From positions 496,001-560,000 of the forward strand of contig NZ_CP012808.1 of the NCBI RefSeq assembly GCF_001307195.1: a stretch of DNA of 64,000 nucleotides. Direction: 5' to 3'. Within the stretch, counting starts at the first letter, position 1, and each line of letters starts with the position of its first letter. The notes under the pieces are model-generated. The model was not told where the DNA came from and searched no databases. It saw only the letters and a list, made by a program, of their open reading frames with translations. Source of the DNA: Acinetobacter equi. Lineage in GTDB: Bacteria; Pseudomonadota; Gammaproteobacteria; Pseudomonadales; Moraxellaceae. Position numbers and translations under genes: made by a program. Shown here one piece after another: positions 47,725-56,798 of the stretch.

Positions 47725-47727
47725 TTC

Positions 47728-48279
47728 TTAAACTTTTTCTATCCACTGGATTGATTCAACTTTAAAAACTTCACAAGCACCATCACCTGTATCTGTTGGG
47801 GTTAAAGATGAAGTCCAGACTAAATCTTTATCTTTCACTTCAACTAAATTTCCAACTAAACGAACTAAATCACCACGTTTTACCTGAGTAATTTCTTTTG
47901 CAATTTTTGGATTAGCAGGAATAATGTGCATATTTGAAACCATTTGAATGGCTTGTTCTGCTGGCACTGGTAATTGATTAATTTTCCAATTTAAATAACG
48001 ATCATATTGTTTAACTTGTATAGAGTTTGCAATTGAAGGCTCTGCGAATAACCCCCAACTTACAGCATAATCAATAGGTGAAAATTTTGCTTGTTCATCA
48101 TCTTTATATACTTTTGAACCTAAAATACGAAAATCACCTTTAAAGGGTTGAAGTACACGTATTGATTGATCTTTGGCGATCGGTTTTAATCCTTTGGCAA
48201 TATTATAATCTGTAGATGCATGTAATGTTGTTGAGATGATGACACCCAAGATTGTACTAAACAGAGTTTTTTTTAACAT
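47728..48279 (-). CDS. Periplasmic protein of unknown function
   Basis: 183 residues from ATG 48279 (MLKKTLFSTILGVIISTTLHA signal-like start); an upstream frame to 48321 has no support. The mature protein is rich in Lys, Asp and Val. A C-terminal segment (KRGDLVRLVGNLVEV ... LTPTDTGDGACE) has an OB/SH3-like look, but I do not recognise a named family. It is first in an operon with the chagasin-like gene. Confidence 0.65.
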   Translation of the reverse strand: MLKKTLFSTILGVIISTTLHASTDYNIAKGLKPIAKDQSIRVLQPFKGDFRILGSKVYKDDEQAKFSPIDYAVSWGLFAEPSIANSIQVKQYDRYLNWKINQLPVPAEQAIQMVSNMHIIPANPKIAKEITQVKRGDLVRLVGNLVEVKDKDLVWTSSLTPTDTGDGACEVFKVESIQWIEKV

Positions 48280-48433
48280 TTCAACTTCATCCCAGTCTCT
48301 AAAACATTTCAAGCCGACCAATATGACGACTCATTTTTATCATAAACTACGATTTTGAAGACTTTATATAAACTTCGTAACAATATGAAATTTTAGTCAA
48401 AGGGAGTCCGATTTTCCTTTGAATTTTTAACGT

Positions 48434-48904
48434 TCATTCATCTTTAAAATCAATTCGAATCGTTTCAAACCGAATTCGACCTTGTTTAATTGCTTCAGCA
48501 ATTGCCTGTTGCCCTTTCGTTAATCGTGCCCCACCACTTTTAATATCTACTAAAATAACTTCTAAATCATCTACTTGACCAGCACCATCCCGAAGATCCG
48601 TATATCCATTAAAAATCACATAATCAATAGGATCTCCTAGAAACTTTGCATCACTCGGTAAATATGGAAATTCAGGCAAAATCGGTGCGAGCTGCTCTGC
48701 CATTTTCCCTTTCAAAACTGCCCGACTTGTATTCACACTCCTTTTTTGTGCCTGAGTTAAATCTTGTTGGTGTTTCAATTCTAGTTCAGTAATATATTGC
48801 TCATATTCTGCCTTAATACGTCCATTCCTTGAATTAGATAAAATAAGTGTCGTAATTAAAATACCAATTCCGGCACCAATAAGCATTGCAATCCAAATGG
48901 ACAT
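48434..48904 (-). CDS. Membrane-anchored Holliday-junction-resolvase-like protein
   Basis: 156 residues. A single N-terminal helix (about 4-22) is followed by a charged coil (30-60) and a nuclease-like domain with GDPIDYVIFNGYTDL and VDIKSGGARLTKGQQAIAEAI, the endonuclease-related Holliday-junction resolvase-like family. The D-x-K in VDIKSG is consistent with a PD-(D/E)xK core. Function unknown. Divergent from the orphan ParA gene 118 bp away. Confidence 0.75.
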   Translation of the reverse strand: MSIWIAMLIGAGIGILITTLILSNSRNGRIKAEYEQYITELELKHQQDLTQAQKRSVNTSRAVLKGKMAEQLAPILPEFPYLPSDAKFLGDPIDYVIFNGYTDLRDGAGQVDDLEVILVDIKSGGARLTKGQQAIAEAIKQGRIRFETIRIDFKDE

Positions 48905-49022
48905 ATAAATTTCCTGTTTATAAAAAACAAAATGTTACTCTTTAATACTTTTGTCACAGCACAGTTTTACTTAATAAAACAATGATATGCTAAGGTCAAT
49001 CAATCACTTTTCGATATAAATC

Positions 49023-49667
49023 ATGAAGACAATTTTAATTGCAAATCAAAAAGGTGGATGTGGAAAAACAATTACAGCGATTAGCCTCGCATCTGCGCTA
49101 TCGCAAAAGGGTTATCAAGTAGCATTAGCCGATGCTGATAATCAAAAATCTGCTCGTCAATGGTTACAACAACGCCCAGATTCTGCCACTAAAATTGCAA
49201 GTTTAGATTGGAGACAAAATAAGTCAATTGGTGAAGTTCCTAAAGATATTGAATATTTAATTATTGATGCACCTGGTGCACTTTCAAGTGAGAAAGCGAC
49301 TAGCTTAATTGGTGAAGCGCATACAATTATTACACCATTACAACCATCTTTTTTTGATATTGATAGTACGCGACGCTTTTTAAAACATTTGCAAGATGTT
49401 AAAAGAATTAAAAAAGGTAAAGTTGAAATTTTATTATTAGCTAACCGTGTTAAACCAAATATACAAGCTTCCACAGATATCCAAAACTTTTTTGAAAAAG
49501 TTGAACAAGAACCTGTCGCATGGATTTCTGAACGTACTGCTTATGGGCAATTAGCAATGCAAGGTTTAAGTATTTTTGATAAAACTCAAAAGATGTATTT
49601 AGCGATACAAAAACAGTGGCAACCTGTATTAAATAAGATCATTGATGATCCTAAAAATTGGTTTTAA
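49023..49667 (+). CDS. Orphan ParA family ATPase
   Basis: 214 residues with the deviant Walker A QKGGCGKT (Lys10 and Lys15), ALADADNQKSA and IIDAPG. ParA/Soj-type ATPases move plasmids, chromosomes or protein clusters along the nucleoid. No ParB or centromere-like repeat lies nearby. Small size and sequence (VALADADNQ) suggest the MinD/ParA group that positions cytosolic proteins. The partner is unknown. Confidence 0.85.
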   Translation: MKTILIANQKGGCGKTITAISLASALSQKGYQVALADADNQKSARQWLQQRPDSATKIASLDWRQNKSIGEVPKDIEYLIIDAPGALSSEKATSLIGEAHTIITPLQPSFFDIDSTRRFLKHLQDVKRIKKGKVEILLLANRVKPNIQASTDIQNFFEKVEQEPVAWISERTAYGQLAMQGLSIFDKTQKMYLAIQKQWQPVLNKIIDDPKNWF

Positions 49668-49797
49668 CATTTCTTTAAGAAAATGAAATTGAAACAGAAT
49701 TTATTCAAGTTAACATCTAATTTAATGGATATATGATATTCATCTATCCTTTGGAATTTTTTCCAGTAATATAACAATCAAGCGAAGACATTTATCA

Positions 49798-50940
49798 GTG
49801 AATTCAGTGCAATCATATACGCCAACTTTGCAAAAAGCCCTGTTATTCGGACTTTTTGCTATTCTCATGTTTTTGAGCTTTCATGTCCTTAAATATTTTA
49901 TTGTCCCTGTAGTTTGGGCGGCAATTATGGCTTATATGACATGGCCGTTATATCAAAGAACACTTAAGCTATGTGGTAATCGACCAACTGTCAGTGCAAC
50001 TGTCATGATTATTTCTGTCATTATTATTGTCGGCCTACCTATTACCCTTGCAATATTCATGCTTCAACATGAAGGTCGCAACCTTTTCTATAAATTACAA
50101 GAACAGGTTTTTTCTGGTCATCTTACTGTACCTGAACTACTTCGTGACTTACCAATTATTGGTAAGGAAATTGCACGAACTGTCGCTGAAATTAATAAAG
50201 ATCCTCATAGCATTACACAAAGTATTTCCACTTGGGTTCAAGGTCACTTAAATTACGGCAAAATCGTGATGAATGAAGTCAGTAAAAATATATTTAAGCT
50301 CTGCTTTGCAGTCATGTCTTTATTCTTCTTCTACCGTGATGGTCAAACTATTCTTAATCAAGTTCGTAAGGCTTTTGAGTTAATTATTGGTGAACGTATT
50401 CATCATTATTTCCGCACTATTTCAGATACCACACGTGCAGTTGTTTATGGAATTGGCTTAACAGCAGTTGCCCAAGCACTACTTGCGGGTATTAGTTATT
50501 TTGTTGCTGATGTACCTAATCCAATGGTACTTACAATTATTACCTTTATTTTAGCACTCATTCCCTTTGGTCCTCCATTTGCTTACACATCTGTGTCACT
50601 TTGGTTACTATCACAAGGTCATACAATTGAAGCAATTGGAGTAATGGCTTGGGGTGTCTGTGTTGTAAGCACTGCAGATAATGTCATTCGCCCATTAGTT
50701 ATTTCTGGCGCAACTCAAATTCCATTCTTATTGATTATGTTTGGTGTTTTAGGTGGAATTGCGAGCTTTGGTTTAATTGGTGTCTTTATTGGTCCTGTAA
50801 TTCTTGCCATTCTTCTTGCTATTTGGCGTGAATGGTTAAATGAACATACGACTGAAAGTGTTATGGTTCCCAAAGGTACTCTCATTTATGACCTAGATGA
50901 CTCCTCCCAAATAAATAATAATGAGACGCATTTAAAATAA
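49798..50940 (+). CDS. AI-2E family transporter
   Basis: 380 residues, about eight hydrophobic helices. The family fold (PF01594) includes TqsA and YdiK-like permeases. Conserved segments: FFYRDGQ (about 178), LIPFGPPFAYTSVSLWLLSQG (about 260) and GVFIGPVILAILLAIWREW. Substrate unknown: autoinducer-2 export is not proven for most members. Starts with GTG at 49798. Confidence 0.85.
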   Translation: MNSVQSYTPTLQKALLFGLFAILMFLSFHVLKYFIVPVVWAAIMAYMTWPLYQRTLKLCGNRPTVSATVMIISVIIIVGLPITLAIFMLQHEGRNLFYKLQEQVFSGHLTVPELLRDLPIIGKEIARTVAEINKDPHSITQSISTWVQGHLNYGKIVMNEVSKNIFKLCFAVMSLFFFYRDGQTILNQVRKAFELIIGERIHHYFRTISDTTRAVVYGIGLTAVAQALLAGISYFVADVPNPMVLTIITFILALIPFGPPFAYTSVSLWLLSQGHTIEAIGVMAWGVCVVSTADNVIRPLVISGATQIPFLLIMFGVLGGIASFGLIGVFIGPVILAILLAIWREWLNEHTTESVMVPKGTLIYDLDDSSQINNNETHLK

Positions 50941-50974
50941 AGAAACATATTAACTCAACACGAAAGTTGACTGA

Positions 50975-51029
50975 TTTGGTATCCTTTTTAAAACCTTATG
51001 ATAAATAAACTTTTATAAAGGATACCAAA
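50975..51029 (+). promoter_or_regulatory. 13-bp inverted repeat covering the sodC ribosome binding site
   Basis: TTTGGTATCCTTT (50975-50987) and AAAGGATACCAAA (51017-51029) are perfect complements around 29 nt. The right arm contains AAAGGA, the Shine-Dalgarno for sodC (ATG 51033). If transcribed, the hairpin would mask it. It could instead be a repressor operator. Confidence 0.6.
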
Positions 51030-51032
51030 CAA

Positions 51033-51581
51033 ATGACATCATGCTTCAAACTAAGCACTTTAGGAATACTCTCCGCCATTGTTATGTCTGGTTGCTCTAC
51101 GTCCCCAACATCACCACAAGTTCAAAAAGAAGTTATTACTATTAATTCAGTAAGTCCAAATGGCATTGGCGAGCGTATTGGTACAATTTCCCTTCAAGAT
51201 AGTCAAAATGGTTTAGTCATCTCAACAGATCTATCATCTCTTCCTCCTGGTCCACATGGCTTTCATATTCATGAGAAAGGTTCATGTGAAGCTGCTGAAA
51301 AAGATGGAAAAATGGTGGCAGCCCTAGCTGCGGGAGGACACTACAATCCACATAAAGTAAATCATCACGGAAATCCAACTACAGGACATTTAGGTGATTT
51401 ACCACTTCTTAATGTTGAAAATAATGGTGTAGCTAAAGTTACGTTAATTGCACCTCGCCTCACATTAAATGAAGTAAAAGGTTTAGCTATTATGATTCAT
51501 GCAGGCGGAGATAATTACTCTGATGACCCAAAACCATTAGGTGGTGGTGGTGATCGTATCGCCTGTGGTGTGATTAATTAA
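51033..51581 (+). CDS. sodC: Copper/zinc superoxide dismutase, lipoprotein type
   Basis: 182 residues. The signal sequence ends in a lipobox (IVMSGC at about 16-21), so the enzyme is tethered in the envelope. Cu and Zn ligands are visible: HGFHIH (about 77-82), GGHYNPHKVNHHG (about 103-115), GHLGDLP and MIHAGGDNYSDDP, plus the disulfide cysteines. It dismutates superoxide in the periplasm. Follows the AI-2E gene by 92 bp; the reading frame is complete. Confidence 0.95.
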   Translation: MTSCFKLSTLGILSAIVMSGCSTSPTSPQVQKEVITINSVSPNGIGERIGTISLQDSQNGLVISTDLSSLPPGPHGFHIHEKGSCEAAEKDGKMVAALAAGGHYNPHKVNHHGNPTTGHLGDLPLLNVENNGVAKVTLIAPRLTLNEVKGLAIMIHAGGDNYSDDPKPLGGGGDRIACGVIN

Positions 51582-51591
51582 TATTATTTTT

Positions 51592-51636
51592 ACTCAAAAG
51601 TATCTAAGAATATAATATAGGTACTTTTGAGTTTAT
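51592..51636 (+). terminator. Terminator after sodC
   Basis: ACTCAAAAGTA / TACTTTTGAGT, 11 bp with a 19-nt loop. Confidence 0.65.
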
Positions 51637-51787
51637 TTACAAAAATAGTGTAAAAATTCACACTGTATTTATATTTACCAAAACATATCACAAAAAATAA
51701 AGCTTATAATTCAATTTTACTTTCTACTGTATTTTAGTTGCTAACTTCATAAATATTCCAAAAGTAATATAAAAATTGAGCTTGCAT

Positions 51788-52348
51788 ATGAAAACATCAA
51801 CTTTTTTATCTATTTGTTTAGTCTTTATCTCCTCCTTTTCTTTAACTTCTTCAATTTTTGCCATAACCACATTAGAACTACAAAATTTAGTTCAATGTAA
51901 TAATCTTAATATTGAGGATTACCGCCATTTCAGTGATCATTATGACGAGAAACTGCGCCAGCTCGGATGGAAACAAGATTTTAATTTAAGCCAGTATCCA
52001 ATTTATATCTATACTCATTCCAAACCATTTGTTTTTTTTGAACGTCCAACACAAGAAATTGCAATTTCTAGAAATACATTTACAGCTATATATAGAGATG
52101 TTGATATTCAAGACCTATCGAATACCCTTGATATACCGCCATCACCTTTTTTAAATAATTCATCTAGATTTCAAGGTGAAAAACTCGTTCATATTGTACC
52201 AGCAACCAACCATCACTTAACTTACTATATAAAGCAGGTCCTTTTAGAAGTTGAGAACTCATCATCTACTGCTCTACTAGGATGTCGCTTTGAAATTGAT
52301 AAAGCAGAAATGGAAAAACTTCTTAGAAAACTTGGAACTTCTTCATGA
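51788..52348 (+). CDS. Secreted protein of unknown function
   Basis: 186 residues from ATG 51788; an upstream TTG is not needed. N-terminus MKTSTFLSICLVFISSFSLT reads as a signal peptide ending near SSIFA. The mature part has two Cys (QCNN, GCRF) that could form a disulfide, and many aromatic residues. No family recognised. Stand-alone. Confidence 0.6.
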   Translation: MKTSTFLSICLVFISSFSLTSSIFAITTLELQNLVQCNNLNIEDYRHFSDHYDEKLRQLGWKQDFNLSQYPIYIYTHSKPFVFFERPTQEIAISRNTFTAIYRDVDIQDLSNTLDIPPSPFLNNSSRFQGEKLVHIVPATNHHLTYYIKQVLLEVENSSSTALLGCRFEIDKAEMEKLLRKLGTSS

Positions 52349-52450
52349 TTTTTTGATGAATATTATACTTTTCTGTACCTGATATGCGAAATTAAACATA
52401 AGGGTTAATTCTTTTTAGATACACTTAATCTTTTGCATATTGATTCGACC

Positions 52451-52735
52451 ATGATGAATATACAAACACTACGCATCTTAAGTTGTATTGAAGGAATATC
52501 ATTTCTTCTACTTCTCTTTATTGCTATGCCTGCAAAATATATGTGGGGAAATCCTATTCTAGTAAAATATATTGGTATGGGACATGGTCTACTCTTCATG
52601 GCACTGATTGCTCTTTTACTTATTGTATGCCAAAAATATAAATGGCCTAATCATATTTTTATGCTTGGCTTTGTTGCAGCAGTTTTACCATTCGGACCAT
52701 TTTTATTTGATAAAAAATTAAAAGAAATGATGTAA
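52451..52735 (+). CDS. DUF3817 membrane protein
   Basis: 94 residues from ATG 52451 (second ATG follows). Three hydrophobic helices, LRILSCIEGISFLLLLFIAMPAKY then GHGLLFMALIALLL, match the DUF3817 pattern (EGxSxLxLLxxAMPxKY, GxxHGxLF). Function unknown. Confidence 0.75.
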   Translation: MMNIQTLRILSCIEGISFLLLLFIAMPAKYMWGNPILVKYIGMGHGLLFMALIALLLIVCQKYKWPNHIFMLGFVAAVLPFGPFLFDKKLKEMM

Positions 52736-52825
52736 CTTCATTTCTTATTTTCACGTATTAAATTTATTTAATAAAATCTTCAGAGCAGAAGAGCTACATT
52801 CAAGTAACTCTTCTACTTATATCAC

Positions 52826-54055
52826 TTAGAACAATCCTTCTTTAACTCGATCATTCATCACATTTTTTAAACTCAATCGAGGGAGAGTAAACCAAATGAT
52901 AATAAAAATAAAACATATTAAGCTATAAGCCCAAATATGGAATAACTCATAAAGCATTCTGCCTAGTTCTAGAAAAATAAAGAAACTGAGCATAAGTAAT
53001 ACTGAAACAACCGCTGCAACTGTACCTTTAGCAACATCGGAAGACATTAATGCAAACCGATAGAGGACAGAAAAACTCATACCCTCACCGAAACTCACCA
53101 ATGTCATTCCTAAAATTAAACATATAATAAAATGCTCTTGCCAAATGGCGCCACACACTAAAATTAGTGTGCCAATCAACATTAGCGGTAATCCAATCAA
53201 TATTGTTTTTCCAAGTGCTAGTCGATCAACTATTTTAAGCAAAACAATATTTCCTAAAATTAAACCACCTAATACAGGAAATTGAGCTAAGCCATATTGC
53301 ATACTACTTAAACCCAAATACTCAACTAACATAACTGGAGATAATGCAATCCATAACATAAGTGGCATACTGACTAACGGTAATGCAAGTGTTAAAGCTA
53401 GAAACTTCTTATTCATTAACACTTTCTTAAAATCATCTACCATATAACGAATAGGCTGTTTAGGAATGCTTATTTTAGGATCAGGCATTTTGGCTTTTAA
53501 ACCAAACCAGCTAAAAATTGTGAGTATTGCAATACCTATAAACCCCCAATGCCACGATACATGGTCAATCATAAATGCACCTAAAACAGGTCCTAATAAA
53601 GGTGCAAGTAAAGAAACATTTGCCATGAGCGCCATCACTTTAATTGCATCACGTTCATCAAATGTTTCCTGAATAGCGGCATAACCTACCGCAGTAATGA
53701 CAGATAAACCAAAACCTTGTAAAAATCGTAATACAAGAAAACTTTCAATTCGGTTTGTTAATAAAATTAAAAAACAGGTTATCGCAAAAAAAAGTACACC
53801 GCTTAAAAGTACTTTTTTACGACCAAATCGATCAGATAATGGACCTAGCAACCAAGCAACACATGCTCCACCTAATAAATAAAATGACATAGAAGATGGG
53901 GCCCATGAGCTACTAACGCCAAAATCTTGGGTGATAGCAAGCATTGCTGGCTGAACTAAATCATTTCCGATATAAACTGAAAACTCAAATAGTACTAAAG
54001 CCAATGGGAACATCATTGTAGCTCGATTAAGTTTAACAGTTGGTGTACTTTGCAT
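52826..54055 (-). CDS. craA: MdfA/CraA-type MFS multidrug efflux pump
   Basis: 409 residues, twelve helices. The N-terminus RATMMFPLALVLFEFSVYIGNDLVQPAML with Glu and Asp in TM1 (equivalent to MdfA E26 and D34) and WLLGPLSDRFGRKK (motif A) match CraA of Acinetobacter, an exporter of chloramphenicol and other drugs, driven by protons. Divergent from an IclR regulator with a 416-bp gap. Confidence 0.87.
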   Translation of the reverse strand: MQSTPTVKLNRATMMFPLALVLFEFSVYIGNDLVQPAMLAITQDFGVSSSWAPSSMSFYLLGGACVAWLLGPLSDRFGRKKVLLSGVLFFAITCFLILLTNRIESFLVLRFLQGFGLSVITAVGYAAIQETFDERDAIKVMALMANVSLLAPLLGPVLGAFMIDHVSWHWGFIGIAILTIFSWFGLKAKMPDPKISIPKQPIRYMVDDFKKVLMNKKFLALTLALPLVSMPLMLWIALSPVMLVEYLGLSSMQYGLAQFPVLGGLILGNIVLLKIVDRLALGKTILIGLPLMLIGTLILVCGAIWQEHFIICLILGMTLVSFGEGMSFSVLYRFALMSSDVAKGTVAAVVSVLLMLSFFIFLELGRMLYELFHIWAYSLICFIFIIIWFTLPRLSLKNVMNDRVKEGLF

Positions 54056-54471
54056 GGTCTACTACATTATTTGAATCATTGAAAAATACCTTATAAATAT
54101 TTATAAAGCCTGATATAAAGTTAATCATCACATGATGGATTAAATTATCATTTCTAAGTTCTGTTCTCTACACTGCAATTATACAAGAAGAATTTGCTAT
54201 AAATTGGTATAAAGAATTATCTTTAAAATAGTGTTCATTTTTATTATTTAGCCAAATACACCTATATACCTAGACAAGTGGATATTTTTTTTCATTTTTT
54301 AATCGCAAAGTAAATTTAAAGGGATTAATTTAATAATAATTTTCGTCTAAAAATATCGTTTTATTATGAAAACTTCTGCATAAACCACTACTTTTTTGTT
54401 ATAAAGTAACTCTACTCTGTAAACTTTACAGAGTAAATTTCTGCTTTTGTTTACTTAATTGAGCATTTTTT
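54056..54471. other. Non-coding region between craA and the iclR-type gene
   Basis: 416 bp holding promoters in both directions. The only site I can support is the palindrome at 54413-54435. The rest is AT-rich, with no gene. Confidence 0.5.
54396..54435 (+). promoter_or_regulatory. Promoter and palindromic operator for the IclR-type gene
   Basis: A perfect 23-bp palindrome (54413-54435) has arms TACTCTGTAAA and TTTACAGAGTA around one base. It overlaps the -10 of a possible promoter TTGTTA (54396-54401), 18-bp spacer, TAAACT (54420-54425) and ends 36 bp before the ATG. Autorepression is likely by analogy with other IclR proteins. Confidence 0.55.
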
Positions 54472-55248
54472 ATGGCACTTTCTAGTTTTGGCAAAATCCT
54501 TACTGTTTTAGACCTTTTCTCAGTGTCTCGCTCTGTGATTAATGTCGACATCATTAGTGAAGAGCTTGGATTATCAAAACCAACCAGTTATCGTTATCTT
54601 AAAGAATTAGTCTCTGCTGAACTTTTACAGCGTCTAAGTGGAACTTCTGGTGATTATACACTAGGCTCAAAAATTGCCATTTTAGATTATATTTCCCGTA
54701 CTACAGATCCACTTGTACAAATCAGTATTCCATTCATGAAGGATATTGTTGAACGTACAGAGTTCTCCTGTTTGCTTACCCATTTAAACTATGATTCATG
54801 TATTGATTTACATGATGAAATTTTCAAAAATACTGTTTTACTTTCATATGGCCGTGGTTGCCCTCGTCCTGTTTTTGTAGGTTCATCTGCAAAAATCATG
54901 ATGTCACACTTGCCTAAACAGCAAATCTTAAATTATTACCATCGCTATTCGGCAGAGCTTGCTGAACTTAGCTTTGCTACTGATGAAAATGAATTTTTAA
55001 TCAAAATGAAAAAAATTAAAAAACAGGGTTATTATTTTTCAAATGGTGAATTAGATCCAAATATTGCAGGTGTTTCCGTTCCCGTAAAATTCTCAAGTAA
55101 AGAACCACCTTTAGCATTAACATTATTGGCATCTAAAAATCGTTTCGAATTTGTGAACTTACAAAAGCTTATTGCGATTTTAAAAGAAAATGCTCATCTA
55201 ATTGAACAAAAGTTCCTAGCATCATCGATATCAAAAGATAAAAATTAA
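54472..55248 (+). CDS. IclR-family transcriptional regulator
   Basis: 258 residues. The winged helix-turn-helix is at about 8-65 (LSKPTSYRYLKELVSAELLQRL), followed by a GAF-like ligand-binding domain with SYGRGCPRPVFVGSSAKIMMS and ELDPNIAGVSVPV. Ligand unknown. No metabolic operon adjoins, so it may act in trans or on craA. Terminator follows. Confidence 0.85.
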   Translation: MALSSFGKILTVLDLFSVSRSVINVDIISEELGLSKPTSYRYLKELVSAELLQRLSGTSGDYTLGSKIAILDYISRTTDPLVQISIPFMKDIVERTEFSCLLTHLNYDSCIDLHDEIFKNTVLLSYGRGCPRPVFVGSSAKIMMSHLPKQQILNYYHRYSAELAELSFATDENEFLIKMKKIKKQGYYFSNGELDPNIAGVSVPVKFSSKEPPLALTLLASKNRFEFVNLQKLIAILKENAHLIEQKFLASSISKDKN

Positions 55249-55369
55249 TAATTTATTAAAATTATTAATTAAAAAATCATTGTTATAACCACAGTATTCT
55301 CATAATATGAATATTGTTCTTCACAACCATATCACTTCTTGTGATCTATAATTATCCTCCTCAGAAGTT

Positions 55370-55399
55370 AAAAGCACATATTAAAACATGTGCTTTTTG
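55370..55399 (+). terminator. Terminator after the IclR-type gene
   Basis: AAAAGCACAT / ATGTGCTTTT with an 8-nt loop. Confidence 0.85.
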
Positions 55400-55445
55400 C
55401 TTTAATACAACTGATATTTTAGGATTAAATAAAAAATTTGAAATC

Positions 55446-56606
55446 TCATAGCATGATTTTAGAAATCAATTTATCTTCACATAATAAAGTTTCATTTTTA
55501 TTCTCATCAAGCTGAATTAAATGTTTTCCATTTGAATAAATGACAATATTATTACCAATACAAAAACTCATTACCCCCTGTTTAATGACTTCTTTTTCTC
55601 CAGTTGGCTTAATCTTAATTAATTGCCATGAGCGTGGAATAAAACCAGGATACTTTTCACCATTTTTTTGATTATTTTCTAAAGATTGTTTTGCCTTAAT
55701 TAAATTACCTTCAATAAATAATTCTTCTTCAGATTTTTGCTTCGTTTTAGCTGGATTAGCACCCGATGTTGTTTTTAAAGACTCCCCAGTATATTTTTGA
55801 GTAAAAAAATCAAGCCATCCAATTACTGCTTTTATAATTTTCACAGGCGCAAGAACTACATTTTTTAGTACTAAAAATGGACTTTCTTTGTGATAACCAC
55901 TGCTATAAGGTCTTTGAATACAATATAAATTACCCTGTTGATCTACTTGAGGTTTCATAAAATCATACTGCTCATCACTGAGAATTGTATCTAAATCACC
56001 AGTTGATAAATCCAATCTGCAAATTTCTTTTGGACTAAAATCCAATCCATTGTCATATGCAATTCCACACGTATCATAAAAAATTTGCTGTGAATTTAGT
56101 GGATTAAAATAAGGATTCGCATCAAAACACTGACCTTCCGTAATAAACTGCATACTATTACCATCAAGTGCTAAAACACATAAATGTTGCTCATAATCCA
56201 AACTTTCACTTGCAGATAAAACTAAACGTCTTGTCTCAGCATCGTAATCTAAATCACGAATAATGAAGTCACTTTTTCTTAAAATTAATCCTTCAGCTTC
56301 TTGTAAATCATGAATATTTTTTAAACAAATTGAGCTTCCATCTTCTAAACTTGCTGTATAAATTAAATGATTTTCATCAATTACAATCATTCCTGTTGGA
56401 TAAATTGCCATAAAATCTACGTCTTGATGTTCTTCATTTAACCCCATGAAGTGAGCACCTGTGCCTGTTGTTTTCCATTGCTTTTTTTGCTGAATTTGTA
56501 ATAAATTCTTTTTATGCTTTTCTACCGATTCACATGGAATTATTTGTGTTCTTTGCTCATTGAAGAGATTTAATTGTCCACTTGCTAAATAAAAAATACG
56601 TGCCAT
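55446..56606 (-). CDS. Hypothetical protein, possible beta-propeller
   Basis: 386 residues. No signal peptide. Repeating beta-strand stretches such as DVDFMAIYPTGMIVIDENHLIYTA, RRLVLSASESLDYEQHLCVLALDG and DFMKPQVDQQGNLYCIQRP resemble TolB/WD40-like propeller blades, but I cannot count them surely. A non-propeller stretch (about 250-300) with VLAPVKIIKAVIGWLDFF may be amphipathic. Function unknown. Stand-alone. Confidence 0.6.
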   Translation of the reverse strand: MARIFYLASGQLNLFNEQRTQIIPCESVEKHKKNLLQIQQKKQWKTTGTGAHFMGLNEEHQDVDFMAIYPTGMIVIDENHLIYTASLEDGSSICLKNIHDLQEAEGLILRKSDFIIRDLDYDAETRRLVLSASESLDYEQHLCVLALDGNSMQFITEGQCFDANPYFNPLNSQQIFYDTCGIAYDNGLDFSPKEICRLDLSTGDLDTILSDEQYDFMKPQVDQQGNLYCIQRPYSSGYHKESPFLVLKNVVLAPVKIIKAVIGWLDFFTQKYTGESLKTTSGANPAKTKQKSEEELFIEGNLIKAKQSLENNQKNGEKYPGFIPRSWQLIKIKPTGEKEVIKQGVMSFCIGNNIVIYSNGKHLIQLDENKNETLLCEDKLISKIML

Positions 56607-56736
56607 TCATTTTTCCTATTTTTATTTTAAATAATCTTTAAAATATTAAACAAAATCAAAAATGTGATTATTATTTGCAAATATACCATTTTTTCCAAAA
56701 ATCGATAATTGTTTCTCTCTTTATTTATTATTAGCA

Positions 56737-56770
56737 TAAAAAAATTGCTCCCACTTTTGTGAGAACAACT
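56737..56770 (-). terminator. Terminator after pgsA
   Basis: Minus strand TTGTTCTCAC-AAAA-GTGGGAGCAA, two G-U pairs, then TTTTTTT. Confidence 0.8.
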
Positions 56771-56798
56771 TTAAATATCTTTGAATTAGACTATCTTT

